This document shows, one piece after another, positions 9,915-18,637 of a DNA stretch of 64,000 nucleotides. Numbering within the stretch: the stretch's first letter is position 1; every line of letters starts with the position of its first letter. The notes below the pieces were generated by a model, which was not told where the DNA came from, made no database searches, and was given only the letters and a program-made list of their open reading frames with translations. The DNA lies in the NCBI RefSeq assembly GCF_000981805.1, contig NZ_CP011132.1, positions 2,790,001-2,854,000 on the forward strand. Reading direction: 5' to 3'. The position numbers and the translations under genes are program-made. The DNA is from Citrobacter amalonaticus Y19. Its GTDB lineage: Bacteria; Pseudomonadota; Gammaproteobacteria; Enterobacterales; Enterobacteriaceae.

Positions 9915-10262
9915 TTACTTATTGATTAAGTCGATAATACGATCGCCTTCAGCATCTTCCTGTGCTACCCGGCTAGCCCAATTTTTCTCCAGCTGTTTCA
10001 CGCGGCCTGTTGATGTAATGGTCGGAGAGACCAGCACCAGACGCAGGCCGGTGGTTTTGCTGGTGAAAGGATGGGCTTCATCGTAGTAGTTAATTTCTTT
10101 ACGGGTCGCGCTACGGATCTCTGATTCATTCGAGATGACGCTGCCTCCGCGAACCACAAAACCACCAGCCTGGCCGTGAAGTCTGTTGATTTTGTTGAGA
10201 TAGAACGGGGTGAACATCATCTCAGAGATGTTGCCCAGCATATCGTGTAGGCCGAGGGGGTT
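9915..10262 (-). pseudogene. Formylglycine-generating-enzyme (SUMF1)-like C-terminal fragment
   Basis: Leftward frame with GLHDMLGNISEMM, GGFVVRGGS and TGLRLVLV, the conserved C-terminal half of the SUMF1/FGE-sulfatase fold (GL-DM-GNV-EW, RGGS, FR). Only about 115 residues remain of a domain normally near 250. Homology begins abruptly at TGNPLGLHDML, next to base 10262, where a different gene on the other strand begins. The upstream part of the same open frame is antisense to that gene and is not real. A truncated, probably non-functional remnant. Confidence 0.65.
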
Positions 10263-10454
10263 ACCCGTACGCTGAAAGGGAAACGCGCGGTGATTATCTG
10301 CAATATGAACACCGACGAGGCGCAATATCAGCAAGAAGGGCTCCTGCTCGATCACCGCAATTTGCGGTTGAACAACTACCCGGTACTCCCTCACGAGCCA
10401 ACCAGCCAGTTCTTGCTGAATCCTTACGAAGCACGGGTTTATCTGGTGAATTAA
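10262..10454 (+). pseudogene. Alpha-glucosidase (GH13) C-terminal fragment
   Basis: Rightward frame without a start encodes a C-terminal beta-domain ending: AVIICNMNTDEAQY, a run of Leu/Asn residues, then FLLNPYEARVYLVN and stop. This pattern (VI-N-, L-PYEARVY) is typical of the last 60 residues of GH13 oligo-1,6-glucosidase or trehalose-6-phosphate hydrolase proteins. Everything upstream of base 10262 is lost, replaced by the SUMF1-like fragment in the opposite orientation, so this is a deletion/inversion junction. Confidence 0.55.
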
Positions 10455-10518
10455 CCGTCGACGCGCGCAGCCAAGCCATGCCGCATGGCAGGCCCGGCCG
10501 CAACGACGTCACCAGTGC

Positions 10519-11463
10519 TCAAAGTCGTGAAAGCGCATATTCCGCAATAGCGCTATCTAATACGCCAGTGCCGGATAAGCAGCACAATGATATATCCGTT
10601 GGTTTTCTCTGGCAGGCGATTTCCCCGGCAATGATTTTGCCAATTTCGTATACCGGCCAGGGTGTTTCCTGATGTCTGTTTTTGAAATATTTCAGTTCGC
10701 CATGGCTTTCGCTTTGCGACTGCAGGTCGCAGCAAAAGATATCCACCATAGTGAGCAACTCGCTACTAATTTCCCGTTTGAATTCATTATCCGATCCGAT
10801 CGCCGTAATATGGCTGCCGCGACTCACGTGCTCCGCCAGTAACACCGGCTCGATCGCCGGCGTGGTCGTGACAATAATATCAACATCGCGACAGGCATCT
10901 TCTATCTTCTCGTATGCCCGTACCTGAGGGGCCGCATCCTGCATCTCCTGCGCATATTCCACAGCATGGTCATCGTTGCGCGACCAGACATTAACCTGTT
11001 CAAGCGGAAATAGCAGTTTTAATGCTCTGACCTGCAGCCGGGCCTGTTCCCCGGAACCGATGACGGCAACCCGTGTGCTGTCGGCACGGGCCAGATATTT
11101 CGCGGCGATAAGGCCGGATAACGCCGTTCTGACGGCCGTCAGATAGCCATTATCAGCCAGAATAGCCTCCGCACGGCCCGTTTCAGCGTCGAACACGATC
11201 ATTATCCCACTCAGGCTAGGCAGACCATACGTATGATTATTAAAAAACCCGGTGCTGATTTTAACGGCAAAATTTTTACTGCCATGGATCCAGGCGGTTT
11301 TAATATCGACTTCACCATTTTGCTGCGGAAAATTCATTGAAAGAATGCCCGGCTGAATGACGGAGCCAGTGCCTAACGCCGCCAGCGCATATTCGATACT
11401 CTCGGTTGCAGCATGATCGATCTTCACGGCATGGGCGATTTCAGGGAGTTCAAATAACTTCAT
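10519..11463 (-). CDS. eutC: EutC, ectoine/hydroxyectoine utilisation protein (ornithine cyclodeaminase family)
   Basis: 314-residue NAD(P)-binding protein of the ornithine cyclodeaminase/mu-crystallin family. The Rossmann glycine motif VAVIGSGEQARLQVRAL is near residue 130. The N-terminal DHAA and KI-GFFNN segments and VTTTPAIEPVL near 215 fit the family. In known bacteria EutB and EutC act in converting hydroxyectoine towards ectoine. It is the last gene of the leftward operon and its ATG overlaps the eutB stop by four bases, implying translational coupling. No frame damage is seen. Confidence 0.85.
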   Translation of the reverse strand: MKLFELPEIAHAVKIDHAATESIEYALAALGTGSVIQPGILSMNFPQQNGEVDIKTAWIHGSKNFAVKISTGFFNNHTYGLPSLSGIMIVFDAETGRAEAILADNGYLTAVRTALSGLIAAKYLARADSTRVAVIGSGEQARLQVRALKLLFPLEQVNVWSRNDDHAVEYAQEMQDAAPQVRAYEKIEDACRDVDIIVTTTPAIEPVLLAEHVSRGSHITAIGSDNEFKREISSELLTMVDIFCCDLQSQSESHGELKYFKNRHQETPWPVYEIGKIIAGEIACQRKPTDISLCCLSGTGVLDSAIAEYALSRL

Positions 11464-12479
11464 GGCAATACCTCATGCAGGCTCGCTGCCCGTTGTCTTA
11501 ATGCGGGCAACGCGCAAGTTGATATACTGTTGCCGCTTAAAATCAGGACAATTCTCCGGCCTCTAATGTCCGGATGATGTTGTAAGAGCGCCGCCAGCCC
11601 CACCGCTGCGGCTCCCTCGACGAGTATTTTCTCTTTTTCAAAAAGCAACAGCAGCGCAGCGGCGATATCACTTTCGCTCACCTGAAAATGCTGATCCATC
11701 ACGCGTTTTACCGCCGGCAGCGTCCAGCGATTATCCGTGCCAATGCCGCCTCCCAGCGAATCCGCCACGCTGGGGGTTTCTTCAACCCTCACCGGTTTGC
11801 CGGCCTGCAGGCTTTCCCACATGGCGGCACCATGAGACAGGCTGACGCCGACGATTTTCGTTTGCCCGGCAAGATATTTCATTGCCAGACCAATACCGCT
11901 GAGCAACCCGCCGCCGGAAAGACCGCAAAAAATATCATCGATATCTTTCAGTTGCTCATTAAGCTCAAACGCGATCGTTCCCTGACCGGCAATAATCGCC
12001 GGATGATCAAAAGGCGGGATTTCTATCATCCCTGATTCCGCCACTGCGCTTTTGACTCCCTGCATGGCATCATCCTGGCTGTTGCCGATGCGGACCACCC
12101 GGCTGCCCTCCTGCTCAATACTACGGACCTTGTTTTCCGGCACCAGCGAGGAAAGATAGACCGTCGCCGGGATCCCCAGTTTTTTCGCCACATAAGAAAC
12201 TGCCCGCCCGTGATTACCGGTAGAGGCGGTCACCACGCCATACTTTCTGAGCTTATCCTCATCTTTTTTCAAAGCGGAAATGATCATGTTGGCGGCGCCG
12301 CGAATTTTGAATGACCCCGTAGCCTGGAATTGCTCGCATTTTAAATAAATATCCGCAGAAAACAGTTCGGATAAACTGCGGGAATAAATCAATGGGCTCA
12401 CCGTTGCCAACGGATAGATGCGCGCTCTGGCAGAATAAAATTCAGCAATATTCATAGCTGAAGGAATATTATTTGACAT
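11460..12479 (-). CDS. eutB: EutB, hydroxyectoine utilisation dehydratase (PLP)
   Basis: 339-residue type II fold PLP enzyme of the threonine dehydratase/serine racemase family. The PLP lysine lies in GSFKIRGAANMI near residue 57, the substrate loop in STGNHG near 87, and the phosphate-binding glycine loop in GLSGGGLLSG near 186. The C-terminal VLILSGNSIS closes the fold. Operon position next to ectoine transporter genes and eutC, plus doeA/doeB nearby, supports EutB over an ordinary threonine deaminase, and there is no ACT regulatory domain. The partner EutA known from other ectoine clusters is absent. Confidence 0.85.
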   Translation of the reverse strand: MSNNIPSAMNIAEFYSARARIYPLATVSPLIYSRSLSELFSADIYLKCEQFQATGSFKIRGAANMIISALKKDEDKLRKYGVVTASTGNHGRAVSYVAKKLGIPATVYLSSLVPENKVRSIEQEGSRVVRIGNSQDDAMQGVKSAVAESGMIEIPPFDHPAIIAGQGTIAFELNEQLKDIDDIFCGLSGGGLLSGIGLAMKYLAGQTKIVGVSLSHGAAMWESLQAGKPVRVEETPSVADSLGGGIGTDNRWTLPAVKRVMDQHFQVSESDIAAALLLLFEKEKILVEGAAAVGLAALLQHHPDIRGRRIVLILSGNSISTCALPALRQRAASLHEVLP

Positions 12480-12509
12480 ATCGACTCCGGCCCCTAAGAG
12501 CCCAACAGA

Positions 12510-13277
12510 TTAAAACACCGTCGACAGGAAACGTTGTAGTTCAACCGTCGCCGGACGATTGAATAACCCTTCCGGACTTCCCATCTCATGCACTTTGCCG
12601 TTATGCATAAAAACAATTTTATGACTAATTTTTCTGGCAAAAGCCATCTCATGGGTGACCATAATAATCGTCATTCCCTCTTTAGCTAATTCCTCAATCA
12701 CTGACAAAACCTCGCCGACCAGTTCAGGGTCGAGGGCGGAAGTAATTTCATCGCACAATAGAATTTCAGGATTCATCGCTAATGCTCTGGCAATCGCCAC
12801 GCGCTGTTTCTGCCCTCCCGAGAGTTGCTCGGGATAGTCATCGAATTTGTCTACGAGACTCATTCGTTGTAATAGCCGTGAGGCCTGTTGTTGCGCTTTT
12901 TCTTTAGTCAAAAAGTTAGCCAACCGCGGCGCCAGCATAATATTTTCCGCCACAGTGAGATGGGGAAAGAGATTAAAATTCTGGAAAATCATACCGACGT
13001 TACTACGCAATTGTTGCAGAGATCGTTTGTTGGTACAATCCACCAGTTCGCTTTCCACCCGCAGTTCGCCGGATTGATAACTCTCCAGTCCATTGATACA
13101 GCGCAATAAAGTACTTTTCCCTGAACCACTCTGTCCAATGATGGTGACAATTTCGCCACGCGAGATCTGCAAATCCACGCCGTTGAGCACGCTATTGTCC
13201 GCAAAACGTTTATGTAAGTTGCGAATATCAACAATAGAGAATTTATTTTCCTGATTATCCACCAACATCTGTATCAT
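12510..13277 (-). CDS. Amino-acid-type ABC transporter ATPase, second ectoine ATPase
   Basis: 255-residue ATP-binding subunit of the polar amino acid (HisP/GlnQ/EhuA) class. Walker A is GQSGSGKST near residue 53, the Q-loop is GMIFQNFNLFPH, the signature is LSGGQKQRVAIARAL, Walker B is ILLCDEITSALD, and the switch His is in MVTHEM. It lies between ehuA and eutB in the leftward operon. A second ATPase directly following the first is unusual, as one usually suffices as a homodimer. It may form a heterodimer with, or serve a different permease from, the product at 13340. Confidence 0.85.
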   Translation of the reverse strand: MIQMLVDNQENKFSIVDIRNLHKRFADNSVLNGVDLQISRGEIVTIIGQSGSGKSTLLRCINGLESYQSGELRVESELVDCTNKRSLQQLRSNVGMIFQNFNLFPHLTVAENIMLAPRLANFLTKEKAQQQASRLLQRMSLVDKFDDYPEQLSGGQKQRVAIARALAMNPEILLCDEITSALDPELVGEVLSVIEELAKEGMTIIMVTHEMAFARKISHKIVFMHNGKVHEMGSPEGLFNRPATVELQRFLSTVF

Positions 13278-13339
13278 ATCCTCATATTGAAAATAATTAA
13301 CCTACAACAGCCTCGTCGATATCACGATGCTGCCAGCAA

Positions 13340-14122
13340 TTAACCATTTAAAAATTGCTGCAAGCGCTCAGTTTGTGGATGATTTAATATGTCAGCGGGA
13401 GCGCCCTGTTCCAGAATATTGCCATGACAGAAAAAACACACCCGGTCGGCAAACTCTTTAATAAACCCCATCTGGTGCGTCACCATAATCATCGTCAACT
13501 TATGCTGTTCGCCTAACTGGCGAATCACCTGCAACACTTCATTGCATAATGAAGGATCAAGCGCCGAAGTCACCTCATCAAACAACATGATCTTCGGCCG
13601 CATGACCAGCGCCCTGGCAATCGCCACCCGCTGTTGTTGACCGCCGGAAAGCTGTGACGGATATAAGTCTGATTTATCCATCAATCCCACCATTTGCAAC
13701 AGGCTGACGGCGCGTTCCTCAGCCTCTGCTTTCGATAACCCCAACGCTTTGATCGGTGCTTCGATAACATTTTTCATGACCGTCATATGCGGAAACAAAT
13801 TAAAATTCTGAAAAACCATACCAATCTTTTTTCTTATCTGACGAATATGCTTGTCCGGCGCAGCAATAAGATGACCGTTGCGATGAACATGACTCAATAA
13901 TTCTCCCTCGACCTCAATGGTGCCGGAGTCTATTTGCTCCAGAGTCATTAGCGTACGTAATACCGTCGACTTCCCGGAACCACTCGGCCCAATAATCGCC
14001 AGTTTTTCGAACGCCGGGATGTCCAGATTAAGATCATGCAATACCCTTAGTTTGCCATAGTACTTATCAACATGATTAAAGCGAACTAACGGCTGGCCGT
14101 TGGTCTGTTGTTGAACATTCAT
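13340..14122 (-). CDS. ehuA: EhuA, ectoine/hydroxyectoine ABC transporter ATPase
   Basis: 260-residue ATPase of the polar amino acid class. Walker A is GPSGSGKST, the Q-loop GMVFQNFNLFPH, the signature LSGGQQQRVAIARAL, Walker B IMLFDEVTSALD and the switch region MVTHQM. It follows the two permease genes with 16 bases between. It powers import by the EhuB-EhuC-EhuD system. It is a paralogue of the ATPase at 12510; both are complete with all catalytic motifs. Confidence 0.88.
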   Translation of the reverse strand: MNVQQQTNGQPLVRFNHVDKYYGKLRVLHDLNLDIPAFEKLAIIGPSGSGKSTVLRTLMTLEQIDSGTIEVEGELLSHVHRNGHLIAAPDKHIRQIRKKIGMVFQNFNLFPHMTVMKNVIEAPIKALGLSKAEAEERAVSLLQMVGLMDKSDLYPSQLSGGQQQRVAIARALVMRPKIMLFDEVTSALDPSLCNEVLQVIRQLGEQHKLTMIMVTHQMGFIKEFADRVCFFCHGNILEQGAPADILNHPQTERLQQFLNG

Positions 14123-14138
14123 CGTTACGCTCCATTAT

Positions 14139-14795
14139 TCATGGTAAGGCAATCTTTTTTTCTATTTTATTAAACAGAATTGCCAGAACAATACTAATAG
14201 TCAGGAAGAAACAGCCCACCAGGGTGATCGGTTCGAGGTAGCGAAAATGCTCTGAACCGATATTTTTAGCTTCCTGCATAATTTCCACTACTGTTATCGC
14301 AGATAACACCGGGGTATCTTTAAACATAGCAATAAAATAGTTTCCCAATGCCGGCACCATCGGCCTGATAACCTGTGGGAAAATAATATCGAAATATGCC
14401 GCGCGGCCAGGTATATTCAACGCTTTGATCGCCTCCCACTGACCTTGCGGGATACTATTAAATCCTGAACGGTAAACTTCTGCGGTATAACAGGCATAAT
14501 GCAGAGCGATACCAAAAATCCCGGCCTGGGTCGCGGATATATTAAAACCATAGTTCGGCAGCACATAGAATATAAAATAGACCTGGATTAATAACGGTGT
14601 GCTGCGAATAAATTCAATCAACCATGTTGCCGGGTGAGCCAGCCAGCGGGAGGGACTACGCCGGGCCATCGCCAGCAATAAGCCGATCACTAAAGCGATT
14701 GCATAACCAACCACAGTGATAAAGATCGTCTTGATCGACGACTGCATCAGGAGGGGGAAAATTTCGCCAGCGTAGTGCCAGTCAAATAAACTCAT
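14139..14795 (-). CDS. ehuD: EhuD, ectoine/hydroxyectoine ABC permease
   Basis: 218-residue inner-membrane permease of the HisM/GlnP family with about five transmembrane helices. The EAA coupling loop is EAIKALNIPGRAAYFDIIFPQV near residue 135, and TPLLIQVYFIFYVLPNYG is typical of the family. Its start overlaps the stop of the upstream permease by four bases, showing coupled translation of a heterodimeric channel. Confidence 0.87.
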   Translation of the reverse strand: MSLFDWHYAGEIFPLLMQSSIKTIFITVVGYAIALVIGLLLAMARRSPSRWLAHPATWLIEFIRSTPLLIQVYFIFYVLPNYGFNISATQAGIFGIALHYACYTAEVYRSGFNSIPQGQWEAIKALNIPGRAAYFDIIFPQVIRPMVPALGNYFIAMFKDTPVLSAITVVEIMQEAKNIGSEHFRYLEPITLVGCFFLTISIVLAILFNKIEKKIALP

Positions 14796-15451
14796 GCCGC
14801 GCTCCTCTTTTGACGTCCACGATGAAACCGGCGCTCAATCAATCGCATCACCGCCACCAGCATTTGCGCCATCACAAAATAGAACAGGAGGGTCAAGCCC
14901 ATAATCTCCAGAGTATTGCCGGTAAATTGATCGAGCTGCCCGGCGCGAAAAGTGAGATCTGACAGCGTAATTAATGAAACCAGAGATGTATTTTTTAATA
15001 ACTCAATCAACAGATTGGTACCGGGCGGGATCGCATGGACGATCGCCTGCGGTAAGATGACATGGGTAAAGCACTTTAGCGGGGAAATATTCAGCGATAA
15101 TGCCGCCTCTGTCTGACCTTTGGGGACAGAAAGGATCGCCCCGCGGAGAATTTCCGCACCGTACGCGCCAATATGCAAACCGAGACCAATCACAGCTACC
15201 ACATACGGCGTCAAGGTGATATTAAACGGCGGCAGCGGTAAAACATAAAACAGCCAGAACAACTGGACCAACAAAGACGTCCCGCGAAACAGCTCGATAA
15301 ACCCAATAGCAATCCACTTCACTCCAGTCCAGCGGGAGAGTTTGCCTAATGCCGCAACCAGCGCCACCACCATCGCCAGTAGCGATCCCAGCACGGTGAT
15401 TTGCAAAGTGACTAACGTGCCATCCCATAGCAAAGGCAATAATTCACGCAT
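14792..15451 (-). CDS. ehuC: EhuC, ectoine/hydroxyectoine ABC permease
   Basis: 219-residue permease of the polar amino acid class. ELFRGTSLLVQLFWLFYVLP lies in the N-terminal half and the EAA loop TEAALSLNISPLKCFTHVILPQA lies near residue 115. Four-base overlap with ehuD. The C-terminus is basic (Arg/Lys-rich), as expected for a cytoplasmic tail. It works with EhuB, EhuD and one or both ATPases. Confidence 0.87.
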   Translation of the reverse strand: MRELLPLLWDGTLVTLQITVLGSLLAMVVALVAALGKLSRWTGVKWIAIGFIELFRGTSLLVQLFWLFYVLPLPPFNITLTPYVVAVIGLGLHIGAYGAEILRGAILSVPKGQTEAALSLNISPLKCFTHVILPQAIVHAIPPGTNLLIELLKNTSLVSLITLSDLTFRAGQLDQFTGNTLEIMGLTLLFYFVMAQMLVAVMRLIERRFHRGRQKRSAA

Positions 15452-15522
15452 AAATACCCCCGCTCATTTCCCGAAAATCATGATGCAATAAATTGATTTA
15501 CATAATGATTAGATCAAGACGA

Positions 15523-15553
15523 TAAGGAAGAGGCGACTCCGTCCTCCTCCTTA
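15523..15553 (-). other. Intercistronic hairpin between ehuB and ehuC
   Basis: AAGGAAGAGG faces CCTCCTCCTT across a short loop in the 137-base gap after ehuB. Such structures after binding-protein genes commonly protect the binding-protein mRNA and lower downstream expression; here that is inference. Confidence 0.45.
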
Positions 15554-15588
15554 CCACACACGCCCCTAAATAGCGGCCATTCGCGCCG

Positions 15589-16443
15589 TTATGCACCTCT
15601 ACAAATTTCAGCGGCAGTTTTATGGGTAATGTTGCTTTTATCAAAACCAAATGGCGCAATCGTACGCAGATGCTCTTCTGAACCCAGCCACTTTTTCAGT
15701 TCGGCATTCACTTTATCCCTTAACCCTTTGTCCTGCGGACGGAACGCCAGCGCGCCATAGCCGGTATGAGACGGGTCATCGACGAAATCGCTAATTGCCT
15801 CAACACCACCCCCCCCTTTTTTCGCCAGATCTCGCATGGTCAATGCTGTCCCGACCGCCGCATCCGCCCTGCCGGCTCTGACCGCCTGTAATTGCGCGAT
15901 GGTATTAGGTACCTGGATAATCTGATCGTCGGGAATGCCGCTATCGCGGGCATATTTCAGTTCAACCGTGCCGGAGGTCACAGCAAGACGTAAGGCGGAA
16001 TTTTTCGCAAAATCGGCGTAGCTGTGCAATTTTTGGGGATTGCCGGCCTTAACCAATAAACTGTCGCTGAGCTGATATTGCGGATCGGTAAACAATACCT
16101 GTTTACAGCGTTCCGGGGTGATGTACATCCCGGCGGCAATTACATCGAAACGGCCGGCCTGCAAGCCCGGGATCAGCGCACCCCATTCCGTCAGCACGGC
16201 ATTGACTTTTTTGACGCCCAGTTTTTTGAAAATGATCCTCGCGATTTCCGGCGACTCTCCGGTAACCTTCCCTGAGGCGTCCGCATAGGCAAATGGCTCC
16301 TCATTGGAATAACCAATCGAAATTTCACCTGTTTTATTTAGCTTCTCCAGCGCCGTATCCGCGTGACAGGAAAAGTTGACCAATAAGGCCAGCGCCCCAA
16401 TCCCCCAGGCGGTCCGTTGTGTCATATTACGCCATTTTTTCAT
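15589..16443 (-). CDS. ehuB: EhuB, periplasmic ectoine/hydroxyectoine-binding protein
   Basis: 284-residue solute-binding protein, family 3 (amino-acid type). A signal peptide is clear: MKKWRNMTQR then a hydrophobic core GIGALALLVNF and a probable cut after CHA. The mature protein starts with LEKLNKTGEISIGYSNEEPFAYAD. Conserved G-LIPGLQAGRFDVIAAGM and GTALTMRDLAKK blocks are present, including the LTEWGALIPGLQAGRFD pattern known in EhuB. It is the first gene of the leftward operon, divergent from enuR, with a 190-base control region between. Substrate identity is inferred from the cluster. Confidence 0.87.
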   Translation of the reverse strand: MKKWRNMTQRTAWGIGALALLVNFSCHADTALEKLNKTGEISIGYSNEEPFAYADASGKVTGESPEIARIIFKKLGVKKVNAVLTEWGALIPGLQAGRFDVIAAGMYITPERCKQVLFTDPQYQLSDSLLVKAGNPQKLHSYADFAKNSALRLAVTSGTVELKYARDSGIPDDQIIQVPNTIAQLQAVRAGRADAAVGTALTMRDLAKKGGGGVEAISDFVDDPSHTGYGALAFRPQDKGLRDKVNAELKKWLGSEEHLRTIAPFGFDKSNITHKTAAEICRGA

Positions 16444-16541
16444 TTACCCGAGCCTCCGAAATAATGAATGATCCCTGTTCTGATAAATCATGGTCTGACA
16501 AAACCGATTGTCATCGTCAACGTTGTTAATGGGATAGGTTG

Positions 16542-16563
16542 TTATCCTTATCACACAGGATAA
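16542..16563. promoter_or_regulatory. Inverted repeat TTATCCT-N8-AGGATAA in the ehuB/enuR control region
   Basis: Perfect 7-base arms separated by eight bases, about 100 bases upstream of ehuB and 70 upstream of enuR. A candidate operator, bound by EnuR or by a general regulator; which is unknown. Confidence 0.45.
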
Positions 16564-16591
16564 AGTATACTATGTCAAAAAAATTTCCATA

Positions 16592-16607
16592 TTGTACTAG
16601 TGCATTT
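16592..16607. promoter_or_regulatory. Candidate EnuR operator, left copy
   Basis: The 16-base sequence TTGTACTAGTGCATTT lies 26 bases before the regulator ATG. An exact reverse-complement copy is found at 18088-18103, just after the regulator stop and upstream of doeA. Two identical copies flanking a regulator and facing the two operons suggest a shared operator. Confidence 0.65.
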
Positions 16608-16633
16608 AAATTAATCAGGCAGGAGGATTGACG

Positions 16634-18043
16634 ATGAAATCATGGGGTACGGCACTCAACAAAATTCGTCCGGGCGAGTTCAAATTCAAGGTGCTTGTCG
16701 ACACGATTATTCATGAGATTGAGACGGGGAAACTGGTCGACGGACAACGTCTTCCCCCGCAAAGAAAAGTGGCAGATGATCTGAATATCGGTATTCAGAC
16801 AGTGACGAATGTCTATAAGGAATTGAAAAGAAAAGGATTAATAAGAGGGGAAACAGGAAGAGGCAGTTTTGTGACCCGGCGAGCTACCGATAATGTCAAT
16901 TACGATATTTTGGATCAACAACAGCAAACCATGCTGGACTTCTCGAATGCCTGTCTTATCCGCAACGCGGAACAGGAAAAAGCCTGGCAGGAGACCTGTC
17001 TGAAACTCAGTCAGGAACCGTCTCAACCCTGGATCCACGCGTTTAGACCGATAGCTGGTCTTGAATCCCATCGCCAGGCCGCCGCCCACTGGTTAAAAGA
17101 GAAAACGGGCCTTGACGCAGAAACCAAATCCATTCTCATCACCAACGGCTGCGCCGAAGCTATCAATCTGGCGCTGTCATCGCTGGCGGGACCGAACGAT
17201 CTCGTCCTGTGCGAAAAGCTGACCGATCATGGCGTGATCGGCCTGTCACAAGTGTTGGGGTTTAAATTAAAAGGTCTGGAGATCGATCAACACGGCATTA
17301 TTCCCGACCATTTTGAAGAATTGTGCGACGATCAAAAGGTCACCGCTCTGGTATGCACTCCCAACCTGAACAACCCTACCGGGGCGATAATGCCGGAGCA
17401 CCGCAGGCGACAGATTGCCGAAATCGCTGCGCGTTACCATGTTTATATTATCGAAGACGACGTCTACGGCGCGCTATTAAGCCAACAGCAACGTCCCCGA
17501 CCGATCGCTTCCTGGGCGCCCGATCTGACCTTCTACTGCACCAGTTTTACCAAAACCGTGCTCACCGGTTTACGCATTGGCTACCTCATAATGCCACCGA
17601 GACTGGCATTACGTACCGAGAGCATACTGCGGGTAACCAGCTGGATGGCCTCGCCGATACTCGCCGAAATCGCTTCGCGCTGGGTCATGGACGGTACAGC
17701 CAGCCATCTGATTGAAATACAAAAAAAACTCATCAGAAAACGGCAAGAACTGGTGAAAAAATATTTTGATAACTACTTATCCGGCGGCAACCGTCAGGCA
17801 TTAAGTTGCTGGCTCAACATTCCTGAACACTGGCAGCCCGACAATCTCACAACGGAGCTAAGAAAAAGGCACATTGCCGTCTCTTCTTCATCGCCTTTTT
17901 CTACCGATAAGACAGCCATAACCCATGCCATCCGGGTTTGCATCGGCGCAGATTGCAACGACGCGCAATTTGAGCAGGGGCTGTTGACGATTTATGACCT
18001 GTTAAACCAGTACCCACAGATACAACCTACCGATGTTGTATAA
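16634..18043 (+). CDS. enuR: EnuR-like MocR/GntR transcription regulator of ectoine use
   Basis: 469-residue MocR/PdxR-type regulator: an N-terminal GntR winged helix (LPPQRKVADDLNIGIQTVTNVY near residue 38) joined to a type I aminotransferase-like domain. The PLP lysine lies in YCTSFTKTVLTGLRIGY near residue 305, with NLNNPTG near 241 and IIEDDVYG near 272. In characterised ectoine degraders EnuR senses N-alpha-acetyl-diaminobutyrate through bound PLP. Start at 16634 is preferred to the TTG at 16628 because AGGAGG sits seven bases ahead. It lies between the two divergent catabolic operons. Confidence 0.85.
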   Translation: MKSWGTALNKIRPGEFKFKVLVDTIIHEIETGKLVDGQRLPPQRKVADDLNIGIQTVTNVYKELKRKGLIRGETGRGSFVTRRATDNVNYDILDQQQQTMLDFSNACLIRNAEQEKAWQETCLKLSQEPSQPWIHAFRPIAGLESHRQAAAHWLKEKTGLDAETKSILITNGCAEAINLALSSLAGPNDLVLCEKLTDHGVIGLSQVLGFKLKGLEIDQHGIIPDHFEELCDDQKVTALVCTPNLNNPTGAIMPEHRRRQIAEIAARYHVYIIEDDVYGALLSQQQRPRPIASWAPDLTFYCTSFTKTVLTGLRIGYLIMPPRLALRTESILRVTSWMASPILAEIASRWVMDGTASHLIEIQKKLIRKRQELVKKYFDNYLSGGNRQALSCWLNIPEHWQPDNLTTELRKRHIAVSSSSPFSTDKTAITHAIRVCIGADCNDAQFEQGLLTIYDLLNQYPQIQPTDVV

Positions 18044-18637
18044 TGACAATTATATTTTTTTCGTATATTTAAATCATTACAAAAACAAAATGCACTAGTA
18101 CAAGAAAAATTTTAAATCATAGTAATATTATCTTGTCATGCTCACAGAGACGCCGGGCAGTGATAAAAAGTTGCCCGAACCGTCGCAAACCCCCTCTCCG
18201 TCCAGAGCAGGCTGTTTTGTACCGTGAGAGTTCGCCCCACCAGGCTCGCTGTGAAACAACGCCCTGGTTAGTCAGATATAAGCATCTATCGTGCCAAAAA
18301 AAACGGCGGTGTCCTGCGACACCTGCCTGCCCGTTACGTCGATAAAAAGGTATTTATAAACATAAGATTATAAATTCCCCGAGTCGTAACAGGCAGCGAT
18401 GTCGGGGAAACGGATAGCGGCTTTGCGATAAAAAAGAGTGCAACGCACCTTAATGGTGCGATGCAGTCCGATGTCATCGGGGTATCAGAAAATTGAATTC
18501 GGAGGATGTATTCAACGGCAGAAGATACGGCGAATTGGTGTGAATTATGACGTTTTTCAGGCGGGAAACTATTTCGTCGCATAAACAGGATAGATCCCCG
18601 TTCCCTCAATAATTCGTTATTTATACGAGAGATGACT
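18044..18637 (+). other. Long leader region between enuR and doeA
   Basis: About 590 bases without a convincing gene. It holds the right operator copy (18088-18103), an AT-rich stretch, and a small hairpin (GGTGTC-CTGC-GACACC near 18308). The doeA promoter is expected here. The short open frame at 18133-18345 has no start context or family resemblance. Confidence 0.5.
18088..18103. promoter_or_regulatory. Candidate EnuR operator, right copy
   Basis: AAATGCACTAGTACAA is the exact reverse complement of the 16-base element at 16592-16607, both centred on ACTAGT. It lies 45 bases after the enuR stop, in front of the doeA-doeB operon. The match is too long to be chance at two such positions. Confidence 0.65.

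Noticed and set aside
18133..18345. 70-residue ORF in the doeA leader
   Set aside because: Arg/Pro/Cys-rich random-looking composition without start context.
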